Of a DNA stretch of 64,000 bases, positions 1 to 9,136 are shown piece after piece. Every line of letters begins with the position of its first letter. The first letter of the stretch is position 1. The DNA is from Candidatus Caldatribacterium sp. (GTDB lineage: Bacteria; Atribacterota; Atribacteria; Atribacterales; Caldatribacteriaceae): assembly GCA_025060675.1 (NCBI GenBank), contig JANXBI010000018.1, positions 62,001-126,000 of the forward strand. Reading direction: 5' to 3'. Position numbers and translations under genes: made by a program. The notes beneath the pieces are model-generated. The model saw only the letters and a program-made list of their open reading frames with translations, did no database searches and was not told where the DNA came from.

Positions 1-1
1 C

Positions 2-787
2 TTCGATTTCCCAAGCGTAGGGGCAACTGAAAACGTCATGATGCTTGCTGCAACCATCGATGGTGAAACTGTTATTGCGAACGCTGCCCGGGAGCCTGAG
101 GTTGTTGACCTTGCTCGTTTTCTCACCTTGATGGGGGCTTCGATTGAGGGAGCGGGGACAGACACAATTGTAGTGCGGGGGCGGCGAGACCTTAAAGGGT
201 GCGAATACACTATTATGAATGACCGTATCGAGGCAGGCACATTCTGCGTAGCTGCTGCGATTACCCAGGGTGACGTGTTGGTGCGGGGTGTCGAAACATC
301 GCTCCTTCGTTCTGTTTTGACGAAGCTTGAAGAGGTCGGTGCAGGGGTTGAGAAAGTGGCCGAGGATGCGGTCCGGGTAACTATGCTTCATCGACCAAGG
401 CCGACAAACATTAAAACCATGCCGTATCCTGGTTTCCCAACAGATATGCAAGCGCAGTTTATGTCTCTCCTTTGCCTTGCTGATGGGGTGAGTGTTATCA
501 CTGAAACCGTCTTTGAGAGTCGCTTTGCCCATGTGGGCGAACTTGAGCGAATGGGGGCAAAGATCCAGGTTGAAGGACGGAGCGCTGTGGTTGTAGGGGT
601 GGAGAAGCTTACCGGGACACAGGTTACAGCAACGGATCTTCGTGCTGGTGCGGCTCTTGTCCTTGCTGGTCTTGCCGCAGAGGGAACGACAGAAGTGTAT
701 GGTGTGCACCACATCGATCGGGGGTACGAAGGTCTCGAGGCCAAGTTGCAATCTCTTGGTGCATCTGTTGAGCGGGTGCGCGGGTAA
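2..787 (+). CDS. murA: UDP-N-acetylglucosamine 1-carboxyvinyltransferase, C-terminal part
   Basis: The reading frame is already open at base 2 and continues into the ORF whose first internal ATG is at 38, so the gene starts before the window; about 261 C-terminal residues remain. The first residues (FDFPSVGATEN) and the following NAAREPEVVDL are signatures of MurA, the cytosolic enzyme that transfers enolpyruvate from PEP to UDP-GlcNAc in the first committed step of peptidoglycan synthesis. The active-site Cys loop and substrate-binding Lys lie in the missing N-terminal part, so MurZ-type or MurA-type paralogy cannot be judged. mreB follows 14 nt downstream, placing wall precursor synthesis next to rod-shape control. 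Confidence 0.95.
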   Translation, partial: FDFPSVGATENVMMLAATIDGETVIANAAREPEVVDLARFLTLMGASIEGAGTDTIVVRGRRDLKGCEYTIMNDRIEAGTFCVAAAITQGDVLVRGVETSLLRSVLTKLEEVGAGVEKVAEDAVRVTMLHRPRPTNIKTMPYPGFPTDMQAQFMSLLCLADGVSVITETVFESRFAHVGELERMGAKIQVEGRSAVVVGVEKLTGTQVTATDLRAGAALVLAGLAAEGTTEVYGVHHIDRGYEGLEAKLQSLGASVERVRG

Positions 788-801
788 TAGGGGGAATTCA
801 C

Positions 802-1818
802 ATGTGGAATAAACGGCTTGGTATTGACCTTGGGACGGCAACGACCCTTATTTACCTCCATGGGCGGGGGATTGTTCTGAACGAGCCCTCAGTCGTGGCT
901 ATGGCTAAAGATTCGAATCAGATTCTTGCGGTTGGCAGAGAAGCGTGGGAAATGATTGGTAAAACCCCAGAACATATTGTGGCGCACCGTCCCCTGCGTG
1001 ATGGTGTCATCAGCAACTACGAAATCACGCGGAAAATGCTCACCTACTTTATCCAGCGTGTGTGTGGACGGAGTCTCTTCAAACCCGACGTGGTCATTTG
1101 TGTCCCTTCCGGAGGGACGGAGGTGGAGAAGCGGGCTGTCCTTGATGCAGCATACCATGCAGGGGCGCGGAAAGCTTACCTTATTGAGGAGCCGATGGCT
1201 GCTGCCTTGGGGGCTGGTCTTGACATCACTGGGCCGTCGGGAAACATGGTCATCGACATCGGTGGTGGCACGACAGATATTGCCGTGCTCTCCCTTGGGG
1301 GAATTGTGGTGAGTCAGTCTGTGCGGGTGGCAGGGGATAAGATGGATGAAGCCATTGTTCGTCATCTCCGCAAGAAATTTAATCTCCTCATCGGTGAGAA
1401 AACCGCCGAGATGATTAAGATTGAGATTGGTTGGGCTGTTCCCCCACCGGAGGAAAAGGCCGTTCGAGTAAAAGGACGAGACCTTGTCTCAGGACTTCCG
1501 AAAGAAATTATCCTGAGCGCTTCTGAGGTGTATAAATGCCTCATAGAACCGCTTTCGTACATTGTGGAAGCCGCACGAGTGGTGCTTGAACGTACTCCTC
1601 CTGAGCTTGCTGCCGATATCGGTGAAAAGGGTATTTGCCTCACAGGTGGAGGGTCGCTCCTTCGAGGTATCGATGAGATGCTGGCGAAGGCCCTAGGGAC
1701 ACCGGTGTACGTTGCAGAAGACCCGGTATCTTGTGTAGCCCTTGGAGCAGGGAAAGTCCTTGATTACTTGAAGTTCCTCCGGAATGGCTTCCTCTATACG
1801 AAGGGGAGGAATGCGTAG
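802..1818 (+). CDS. mreB: Rod shape-determining protein MreB (bacterial actin)
   Basis: A 338-residue actin-fold ATPase of normal MreB length. The phosphate-1 loop GIDLGTATT is at residues 7-15, phosphate-2 IDIGGGTTDI at 151-160 and the adenosine motif TGGGSLLRGI at 281-290. MreB forms membrane-bound filaments that direct lateral wall synthesis, so the cell is probably rod-shaped. The ATG at 802 follows a GGGGGAAT ribosome site. No mreC or mreD follows; the next gene starts 3 nt after the stop and belongs to an outer-membrane block. Mbl-type paralogues cannot be excluded from sequence alone. Confidence 0.95.
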   Translation: MWNKRLGIDLGTATTLIYLHGRGIVLNEPSVVAMAKDSNQILAVGREAWEMIGKTPEHIVAHRPLRDGVISNYEITRKMLTYFIQRVCGRSLFKPDVVICVPSGGTEVEKRAVLDAAYHAGARKAYLIEEPMAAALGAGLDITGPSGNMVIDIGGGTTDIAVLSLGGIVVSQSVRVAGDKMDEAIVRHLRKKFNLLIGEKTAEMIKIEIGWAVPPPEEKAVRVKGRDLVSGLPKEIILSASEVYKCLIEPLSYIVEAARVVLERTPPELAADIGEKGICLTGGGSLLRGIDEMLAKALGTPVYVAEDPVSCVALGAGKVLDYLKFLRNGFLYTKGRNA

Positions 1819-1821
1819 CTT

Positions 1822-3393
1822 TTGTGGCGGCGTAGGGTTCTCTTCTTTTGTGTGGTGAGCTGGGTGGTTTTTGTCCTCTCCCCGTGGGCACTGGGTGAGA
1901 GGATTTCCTATTTCCCTTTCTCCGCCCTCCGCAAGGGAATGAAAGCGATTGGGAAGACCGTCCTCTATGGGACCAAAGTAGAGGAGTTCACGCTCGAAAT
2001 TGTCGATGTGGTCCGAGCTCGAGATATTACCGACAGTTACTTTGTGGTTCTCGTCACCGATGAGAAAATCCGCAACCTTGGCGGGATTCTCGCAGGAATG
2101 AGCGGAAGTCCGGTATACGTTCGAGGGAGGATTGCAGGAGCCCTTTCCCATAGCTTCGAGACCCAAGATCATCTCGTTGGCGTCGTAACACCGATTGAAG
2201 CAATGCTCAAGATATGGAAGGAGGAGGAAATCATTGCACCCCTTGGGAAAGGACAAGAATCGATCGTTTTGTGTTTTGGTCTTGGATCACGAGCGTGGGA
2301 ACGTCTCTGCGGTAGGTTCAAGGAGAAATACGGCTTGAGGAGGGTTTTGGCCTTTCCGCGGTTCTTTTCTGGGGAAGAGGAGCAAAAAAGCGCTCCTCTT
2401 GAACCGGGGAGTGCCATTGGGGTACAGCTTGTCACCGGTGATGCGGAAATCGTGAGCATTGGTACCCTGACGCTTCGGGATGGTGATCGGTTTCTTGCAC
2501 TTGGTCACCCTTTCCTGCATCGAGGAAGGACGCAGTATTTTCTCTCCTCGGTGTATGTGAACTTTAGCCTTAAAGGTAGCGAATTCCCGTTCAAGGTTGG
2601 TACGCCTCTTGAGGTTGTGGGTGTTGTTGAGGAAGACCGGAGCACAGGCATAGCTGGACGTTTTGGGGTTTTCCCAAGAACGACGGAGGTTGCTGTGCGG
2701 GTGCGGGAGGGAACGGTAAAGCGGGAGTTCCACTTTTCTGTGGTTCAGGAAGAGGATGTCCTTGTGGATTTCCTCCCCGAGCTCGTCCTTGACGCTATTG
2801 ATCGCACCATTGATCGCCAGTCTCCAGGGAGTGTGGATGTAAGGCTTCGGGTAGTGGGAAGCGCAACGCAAGTTGAAGAAGAGTTTTTCTGGGTGAGTGA
2901 ATCAGACGTTGCCACTTCCACCGCGGAAACCCTCCAACGAATCTTTGAAATCCTCTTTAAGAATCCATACCATTCTCTTGAGACTCAAAGCGTCACTGTT
3001 AACATTGAGGTATTCCCGGAAATGCAGCGGGGATGGATTATCTCTTGTGATCTTCCGAGAATTGTCAAACGAGGGGAAACGGTTGAGGGAAAAGTTGCTG
3101 TCTTTTTGTATCGTCAGGGCATACGAGATATTCCTTTCTCTTTTACCCTCCCCCTTGATTACCTCCCCGGGGAAGCAGAGGTTACGGTGCGGGGAAAAGG
3201 AGGGGGTGGGGAAGGGAGCGAAGAGAGTTCATTCCCTCAGAGCTTTGAGGAGTACGTTGCGCAAAAGCTCAACGCTTTCCGAAGTGATGGTGTTGACCTT
3301 GAAGTCGTAGCAAGGGGTGTCTCTTTCAAGGTCCATGTGTTCCTCCCCTTTATCCTTGAGGGGAGTGCCATCACGAAGGTGTGGGTGAATTGA
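1822..3393 (+). CDS. SpoIVB (S55)-type peptidase-domain protein, exported
   Basis: 523 residues starting at TTG 1822, 11 nt after AGGGGAGGA. Residues 5-24 form a signal peptide or anchor. GMSGSPV at 92-98 carries the probable nucleophile Ser95, and LALGHP at 225-230 carries the probable catalytic His229. In SpoIVB of Bacillus the His precedes the Ser, so the order here is permuted; I recall the same order in S55-annotated proteins of non-sporulating diderms. The rest (about 270-523) is unassigned beta-rich sequence. It overlaps tamB by 13 nt and lies in the outer-membrane block, so an envelope role is likely, but substrate and activity are unknown. Confidence 0.75.
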   Translation: MWRRRVLFFCVVSWVVFVLSPWALGERISYFPFSALRKGMKAIGKTVLYGTKVEEFTLEIVDVVRARDITDSYFVVLVTDEKIRNLGGILAGMSGSPVYVRGRIAGALSHSFETQDHLVGVVTPIEAMLKIWKEEEIIAPLGKGQESIVLCFGLGSRAWERLCGRFKEKYGLRRVLAFPRFFSGEEEQKSAPLEPGSAIGVQLVTGDAEIVSIGTLTLRDGDRFLALGHPFLHRGRTQYFLSSVYVNFSLKGSEFPFKVGTPLEVVGVVEEDRSTGIAGRFGVFPRTTEVAVRVREGTVKREFHFSVVQEEDVLVDFLPELVLDAIDRTIDRQSPGSVDVRLRVVGSATQVEEEFFWVSESDVATSTAETLQRIFEILFKNPYHSLETQSVTVNIEVFPEMQRGWIISCDLPRIVKRGETVEGKVAVFLYRQGIRDIPFSFTLPLDYLPGEAEVTVRGKGGGGEGSEESSFPQSFEEYVAQKLNAFRSDGVDLEVVARGVSFKVHVFLPFILEGSAITKVWVN

Positions 3394-6300
3394 GGAGAAG
3401 GAAAGCCCTCTGGACCGTAGGAGTTGTTTTCGTTCTCTTTCTCCTCCTTACCTTTGGAGGGGGGAGATACCTCGTCCAGAGGTTTGTGGAAGAGTTAGCA
3501 ACTCACTACCACGTCTCGGTCACGGTTGAAGATGTTACTCCGCTTTTTCTTGGGTTTGTTCTCCGGAACGTTGCTGTCGAGGGAAAGGGGTTTTCCTTTC
3601 GAGCGCCCTCTCTCTGTGCACGCTTGAGTTGGACAAGAGGGATTACCCTTGTTATCGTTGACGGAGAATTCTCGCTGCCTCGAGGGTATTCGTTTCCCCT
3701 CGAGTCTCTTCCCCCATTCCTTCTTGAGATCCGAAAGGGTCGTTTTGCAGAGTTCCCCGATGTACTGTGGGATGGACGGTTTGAGAAGTCTGGGGATTGT
3801 TTGCGATTCCGCGTGACTGCGGGTGATCTCGATTTGGCAGGGGACATTCGGGGAGAGGTAGTGACTGTTCTTTCCCCTTTCCAAGGAACTTTCTCTTTGA
3901 AAACCGGTGCTTTCTCTGGTGTCTTTAAAGATGTGCGCTTTGAGGGAATGCTCTCACGGAAAGGTGATGCGTGGCAGATTGCTCCTTTCCTTGTCATGGG
4001 CACCGAAGGGACTTTCTCTGGGAAGTGTGTGTTCCACAAGGACATGCTTTTCGACCTTTCAGGAAATGTATGTGCCTTTGGCATGGAAATGCCTTTTACT
4101 CTTTCGGGTCGTTTGGCCTTTCCTCTCTTAGAGGGAGAATTCCGTAGCGAAGGTCTTCTGGGTCGCGTGGTGGCAGATCTTTTAAGGGCTTCTTACCGTC
4201 TGACCATATACCCCCAATCGGTGTGGCAGGACTGCCGCGTTTCTGGAATTCTTGAGGGTCGCTTTCGGGAAGGTTTCGCCGCGAGGTTTCGGGACTTTTC
4301 GGTTGATATCCCCCAAAGAGAGATTTCTTTTGCGTTCAGCGGAGAGCTTGAGGGAAAGGGGGATATCCTCCGGGGCAGCGTGAGGCTTCGTAACTTTACC
4401 GGGAGAATCAAGGGGTGGGAATTGTCGGAAGGGGAATTCGTGGTGTGCCTTGATGGTCCCCGAGTCTCTTTCTCCGGTCAGGGAAAGCTTTTTGGAGGGT
4501 GTGTAAACCTCTCCGGGGAGTATGGAAAGGGAAGGTTTTGGGTTTTGGGGAAAGCGAAGGATATCCCCGTTGAGCGCGTTGTGGGGAAAAGCGACGTACC
4601 CCTTTCTGGGGTTATTTCTGGGGATTTTTCCCTTGAGGGGGAGTGGGATAATCTCAAAATTTCCCTTGCCCTCAATGATGGACACCTTTTCCTTCAGGGA
4701 AGAGACCTTGGAAGCGTTGCTTCTGGCAAGGCGGAAGTGAGAGGAGATGCTTTCTTCCTCAAAGACCTTCTCCTTGTTCGAAAGGGAGGAAGGTTTTCAG
4801 GAACGTTCGTCAAAGGTGCTACGGGGATTCAGGGAGAAGGCACCTTTGACGCGTACCCTCTTGAATTTTCCTGGCAAGGTAGAGATATTCGAGTTCTTCT
4901 CCATGGCAGTGTGGCATTCCGATGGGGAGAGGAACGTTTCCTGCGGTTTGCCCTTTCAGCACCCTCGTGGTCCTTTGGGGCTTTCGAGGGTCGGGATCTT
5001 CACGCTATAGGAGAACTGCAAGACGGACGGGTGACTCTTGAGCGTCTTTCGTTGCTCTGGGATGGGGGATTTCTCAAGGTGCAGGGAAATTTTGTGCCTG
5101 GGAAGGCAGTACACCTTGAGGGTGAAGTTGAGAATCTCCGCATACCAGAAAAGGATTTTCCAGTGAGTGGCACTGTCGAGAAGGCCCGTTTTCTGGTGTC
5201 TGGGCCTTGGGAGGATGTGTGCTGGGTGCTTGAAGGCAAAGGATCGTCGCTGCGAACAGCTGACTTTCCCCTGGGGGAAGAGGTTATTCTAAAGCTTTCT
5301 GGAAGGGTTTCCCTCGCCCGGGTCTTTGAAGGACAATCCCCAGTTCTTGAAGTATTGCACCCAGAAAACCTTACCGAGGGAAGCATTACCGTTCGGCGGG
5401 TCAACCTTGCTCTTTTCGGAGGAACGTTCTTCTCAAAGGTACCAGGAACTTTCGACATGTATCTTGTTCTTGATAGGCAAAAGAGATTGTGGCGTTTCTC
5501 TTCTGACACCGTCATCTTCTCCTTTCCCCCGTATGGGAGCTTTAAGGTAGGATTTCAGGGAACCTATGATGGACAGCGCCTCGTCTTAGAGAATGTCCGT
5601 GTTGAAGGGGAACAGGGGACCGTTCTCTCTGGGAAAGGGAATATTGATGTGGCAACGCGAAGCCTTGACCTTTGGGTTTCTGGGAGGATAAAAACCCTTT
5701 TGTCCTTTGGGGATTACCGGATTGACCTTGAGGCTGAAGGGCAGTGGCATGCGTTTGGTGATGTTGTCTTTCCGTCACTTGAAGGGTTGTTGTATCTTCC
5801 CAGGGTCAGGATTTTTGGTGGGAGTAGAGAGTACTTAGTTCTTGAAGATCTTCGAGGGGAGATGACAGGGGATGCACTCCGCTTTTCCGGAGGGAAGGGA
5901 AGATTTCCCTGGGGGAGACTCACGAAGGTGGAGGGAATGGTGCGTTCGGATGGTTTTCTCTTTTCGGGGGATTTCGAAGGGGAGGGGTCTTTTCCAGGAT
6001 TGGAGGGAATTTTTCAAGGCCGGTGGAGCGGAAAACTCACCCTTTCTGGGGCAAAAGAACGGTACGTCCTTGAAGGAGAAGCTGTGGTTTCCCAGGCTTC
6101 GATTGACGTCCGGAAAATCCCAAAAGAGAGAATAGCCAGTATTTCCTTGTTTTCTGAATCTTTTGGGCAACTCCCTGTTTCGGTCAGGCTCCGCATCGCG
6201 CTTCAAGACGCCCTTCTTGTGAAGACCGATTTCCTTCATCTTCTGCTTTCTGGGGATGTGTCCCTGAGGTTTGAGGAGGATAAGCTCTCCTTGAGTGGGA

Positions 6301-6863
6301 AATTTGATGTCCTTGAAGGAATGTATGACCTTGTGGTTTGCACTATCCCTCTTGAGGGATATATAGCTTTCACGGGTTTGGGGGGATACGTCCCGGAACT
6401 GCATCTTGAAGGATGGAAAAGTGTCCAAGGGTATGATATTCGTGTGCGTGTCAGTGGCACCCTGTCTGACTACAAGGTGGACCTTGTTGCTGAGCCTGCT
6501 CTCTCGAAAGAAGAAATCCTCTCGTTGCTCCTTTTTGGCGACAAGGATGCCCACATGGCTCTCCATCGAGTGAATCTCACACCGCTTTTGGTAAAGGTTG
6601 CTCGTTTTTTCCTGAAAGGTGGTGGGACGTTCCGCGCGGAGCCATTTTTTGACGCCATGACCTTTGATCTGAGAGATTTTTCTCGGCTCACCTTTGAAAA
6701 GAGACTTGGTAAGGACGTGGCTATAGGGTATACTCAAAACTTGATGAGCGGGGAATCGTCGCTTGCTGTGGATGTGGATTTTGGGAAAGAGTGGTCCTTC
6801 CGCTTGGAGCGGAAGGAAAGTGGTGAGACGGAATGGATGCTGCAGTTTTCCACAAAGTTTTGA
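3381..6863 (+). CDS. tamB: TamB-like translocation/assembly module protein (DUF490/AsmA-like)
   Basis: A 1160-residue protein with a single N-terminal membrane anchor (about residues 9-28) followed by a long run of amphipathic beta strands. This is the architecture of TamB and other bridge-like proteins that span the periplasm and move phospholipid, or help fold outer-membrane proteins. The C-terminal ~250 residues have the TamB/DUF490 pattern, including LSKEEILSLLLFG and a final aromatic strand ending in F. The GTG at 3381 overlaps the S55 gene; a TTG at 3390 is an alternative. bamA follows 21 nt downstream, and tamB next to a bamA/tamA-type gene is a known arrangement. No separate tamA is present, so BamA itself is the likely partner. 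Confidence 0.85.
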   Translation: MGELRRRKALWTVGVVFVLFLLLTFGGGRYLVQRFVEELATHYHVSVTVEDVTPLFLGFVLRNVAVEGKGFSFRAPSLCARLSWTRGITLVIVDGEFSLPRGYSFPLESLPPFLLEIRKGRFAEFPDVLWDGRFEKSGDCLRFRVTAGDLDLAGDIRGEVVTVLSPFQGTFSLKTGAFSGVFKDVRFEGMLSRKGDAWQIAPFLVMGTEGTFSGKCVFHKDMLFDLSGNVCAFGMEMPFTLSGRLAFPLLEGEFRSEGLLGRVVADLLRASYRLTIYPQSVWQDCRVSGILEGRFREGFAARFRDFSVDIPQREISFAFSGELEGKGDILRGSVRLRNFTGRIKGWELSEGEFVVCLDGPRVSFSGQGKLFGGCVNLSGEYGKGRFWVLGKAKDIPVERVVGKSDVPLSGVISGDFSLEGEWDNLKISLALNDGHLFLQGRDLGSVASGKAEVRGDAFFLKDLLLVRKGGRFSGTFVKGATGIQGEGTFDAYPLEFSWQGRDIRVLLHGSVAFRWGEERFLRFALSAPSWSFGAFEGRDLHAIGELQDGRVTLERLSLLWDGGFLKVQGNFVPGKAVHLEGEVENLRIPEKDFPVSGTVEKARFLVSGPWEDVCWVLEGKGSSLRTADFPLGEEVILKLSGRVSLARVFEGQSPVLEVLHPENLTEGSITVRRVNLALFGGTFFSKVPGTFDMYLVLDRQKRLWRFSSDTVIFSFPPYGSFKVGFQGTYDGQRLVLENVRVEGEQGTVLSGKGNIDVATRSLDLWVSGRIKTLLSFGDYRIDLEAEGQWHAFGDVVFPSLEGLLYLPRVRIFGGSREYLVLEDLRGEMTGDALRFSGGKGRFPWGRLTKVEGMVRSDGFLFSGDFEGEGSFPGLEGIFQGRWSGKLTLSGAKERYVLEGEAVVSQASIDVRKIPKERIASISLFSESFGQLPVSVRLRIALQDALLVKTDFLHLLLSGDVSLRFEEDKLSLSGKFDVLEGMYDLVVCTIPLEGYIAFTGLGGYVPELHLEGWKSVQGYDIRVRVSGTLSDYKVDLVAEPALSKEEILSLLLFGDKDAHMALHRVNLTPLLVKVARFFLKGGGTFRAEPFFDAMTFDLRDFSRLTFEKRLGKDVAIGYTQNLMSGESSLAVDVDFGKEWSFRLERKESGETEWMLQFSTKF

Positions 6864-6884
6864 CCTCGAAAGGGGGAGAACCTT

Positions 6885-8561
6885 GTGTGTAGGCGATTCC
6901 GGTGGCTCCTGGGGTTGGGAGTTCTCTTAGGGATGCTCCTTTTTGGATTGAATCTTTGGGCTCAGGAAGTTGGGCTTCCCGTTGTGGCCATACGTGTCGA
7001 GGGGAATACGCACATCAACACTCAGCTCATTCTCTCTGCTGTCTCCTTGAGTCTTAAAGAACCGTTTGATCCTCAGAAAGTTGAGCAAGACGTGAAAAGC
7101 ATCTATGACCTTGGATACTTTGCAAAAGTTTGGGTAGAGACAAAGCGGTACCCCGACGGCATCGAGGTTATCTACAAAGTGGAGGAGCTACCGGTGATTC
7201 AGGGGATTAACATTCAAGGAAATACGGTGCTTTCCACGGAAGAGATACGCCAAGCGATGATTATTGCCCCAGGGCAAGTGATGAACTGGCACATTTTCCA
7301 GCGAGACCTTGAGCGTATAAAGGCCCTCTATAGCAACCGTGGTTTCCTCATGACTGCCGTGGAGAATATTCGTTTTGACGAGCAAGGGGTACTCCATTTT
7401 ACTATTAAGGAGGGTATTGTTGAGCGGGTCGAATTTGAGGGTCTTCAAAAAACAAAGGAGTACGTGCTTCGCCGAGAGCTTACCTTTACTCCGCCAATTG
7501 TTTTTGACTTTGCCAAAATTAAAGAAAGCATGCGGGCTATATACAATTTGGGCTTCTTTGAGGATATTACCATGAAGCTTGAACCTGGAAGCGACCGGGA
7601 CCATGTCATCGTGAAGGTGAAGGTTGTAGAGAAGGCAACGGGTGAGGCAGGGATTGGGATTGGGTATAACAGTGAGAAAGGTTGGCTTGGTTTTGTCCGG
7701 TACCAGGAGTCGAACTTTGGTGGAAACGCCCAGAAACTCGAACTCCGGTATGAGTTTGGGGCCCGGACCCTCTACCGTATTTCCTTTGAAGAGCCTTGGC
7801 TTTTTGGCGAGCCCATCTTCTTTGGAGTTGCTTTGTACGACAAAGTGGAAAAGAAGAAACACTGGGTGGACCGAGAAGTGGTTGGAGAGTACGAGGAGGA
7901 GCGTTTGGGGGGACAGGTTGCCTTGGGTGGACGTTTTGGTGATGCGTGGCAATGGCGTATTCAATATAAATCGGAAGATGTTACCATCACGCCCCTTGAG
8001 GGAGAACCGCCTCAGGGCGATGGAAAGACGAATTCCCTTGCTCCAACTATCGTCTACGATACCCGTGACGATGTCTTTAATCCACGCGAGGGGTGGTACT
8101 GTACCTTACAGGTTGAGTTTGCAGGAGGTTTTCTGGGAGGTGATTACAACTACACAAAGTACGTCCTTGACGCGCGCAACTATATCAATGCCGGAGAGAA
8201 CGCGGTTTTAGCCCTGCGACTCCTTGGGGGTATTGCTGATCGGGAACTGCCGAGTTTTGAGAAGTTCTCTGTTGGTGGTGTGAATACCTTAAGAGGGTAC
8301 GACCTCTACGAGTTTCAGGGCGAGAAAATGCTTGTGGCTAATCTTGAGTATCGCCTTGAGGTGGCAAAAAATACGCAGCTTGTGATTTTTGGTGATGCAG
8401 GGTATGCTTGGGACCTGGATGAGCCTGTGCATTTGGACGATGTAAAGATAGGCTACGGTGTGGGGCTTCGCTTTGATACCCCTGTTGGACCGATTCGTCT
8501 TGATTACGGTATTGGTGAGTCAGGAAGCCAAACATACGTAAGCATTGGACAGACATTCTAA
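6885..8561 (+). CDS. bamA: Outer membrane protein assembly factor BamA
   Basis: 558 residues with a signal peptide (about 1-26), three POTRA domains (about 32-103, 104-177, 178-250) and a C-terminal 16-strand barrel (about 255-558) ending in Phe. The lid-loop motif TLRGYD is at 468-473 and the conserved NPREGW at 399-404. It inserts beta-barrel proteins into the outer membrane. E. coli BamA has five POTRA domains; three are common in deep-branching diderms. The start is GTG 6885 after AGGGGGAGAA. It sits between tamB and skp. TamA also has three POTRAs, but the neighbouring skp and lpx genes favour BamA. Confidence 0.93.
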   Translation: MCRRFRWLLGLGVLLGMLLFGLNLWAQEVGLPVVAIRVEGNTHINTQLILSAVSLSLKEPFDPQKVEQDVKSIYDLGYFAKVWVETKRYPDGIEVIYKVEELPVIQGINIQGNTVLSTEEIRQAMIIAPGQVMNWHIFQRDLERIKALYSNRGFLMTAVENIRFDEQGVLHFTIKEGIVERVEFEGLQKTKEYVLRRELTFTPPIVFDFAKIKESMRAIYNLGFFEDITMKLEPGSDRDHVIVKVKVVEKATGEAGIGIGYNSEKGWLGFVRYQESNFGGNAQKLELRYEFGARTLYRISFEEPWLFGEPIFFGVALYDKVEKKKHWVDREVVGEYEEERLGGQVALGGRFGDAWQWRIQYKSEDVTITPLEGEPPQGDGKTNSLAPTIVYDTRDDVFNPREGWYCTLQVEFAGGFLGGDYNYTKYVLDARNYINAGENAVLALRLLGGIADRELPSFEKFSVGGVNTLRGYDLYEFQGEKMLVANLEYRLEVAKNTQLVIFGDAGYAWDLDEPVHLDDVKIGYGVGLRFDTPVGPIRLDYGIGESGSQTYVSIGQTF

Positions 8562-8581
8562 AGTGGGAAGGGAGAGAAACC

Positions 8582-9136
8582 ATGAAGAGGAATATTGCAC
8601 GTGCCTTGGGAGTAATCTGCTTCGTAATAGCTTGCATGAACGTCCTTGCTTTTGCTCAGACAAAGAAAGCTGCGCCTGCACCATCTCCTTCTGTGGCCGT
8701 TGGCGTCGTGGACATTAACAAGGTTTTTGACGCTCACCCGAACACCGCCGCCATTGCTGAGGTGGAGAAGAAGATTGCTGAAGAGTTCCAGAAGAGGCAG
8801 CAAGAGCTTAACGAAAAGGGGAAAGGGAAAACGCGGGAAGAAGTGCAAAAACTCGAGGAAGAAATGAATGCTGCGTGGGTGCCAGTGCGCGATGCGATGC
8901 TGAAGGAACGACAGGCCCTTATCGAAGAACGGTACGGTGATGTCATTGCTGCTATCCGAAAGGTGGCTGAGTCGATGCAGCTTGCTCTCGTTATTCGGAG
9001 TACGCTTCGTATCCCTGTGAACCAGAAAGAAGTGCTTGAAATGCCTCTTGTGCTGTATGGTGGTACGGACATTACCGAAGCAGTCATTCAAGAACTGAAA
9101 AACATCGTGGCGGCAAAAGCAAAGGAAAAGAAGTGA
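8582..9136 (+). CDS. skp: Periplasmic chaperone Skp/OmpH
   Basis: 184 residues: signal peptide 1-25 (cleavage near AFA-QT), then an OmpH/Skp domain with a beta strand around VGVVDINKVFDAHP and two long charged helices (about 60-110) that form the coiled-coil arms of the trimer. Skp carries unfolded outer-membrane proteins across the periplasm to BamA. Gene order bamA-skp-lpxD is the same as in proteobacteria. The ATG at 8582 has a GGGAAGGGAGAG ribosome site. The last 4 bases overlap lpxD. Confidence 0.9.
   Translation: MKRNIARALGVICFVIACMNVLAFAQTKKAAPAPSPSVAVGVVDINKVFDAHPNTAAIAEVEKKIAEEFQKRQQELNEKGKGKTREEVQKLEEEMNAAWVPVRDAMLKERQALIEERYGDVIAAIRKVAESMQLALVIRSTLRIPVNQKEVLEMPLVLYGGTDITEAVIQELKNIVAAKAKEKK

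Noticed and set aside
5835..6737. 300-codon minus-strand open frame
   Set aside because: Shadow of tamB; low-complexity, Lys/Ser-rich translation with no known pattern.
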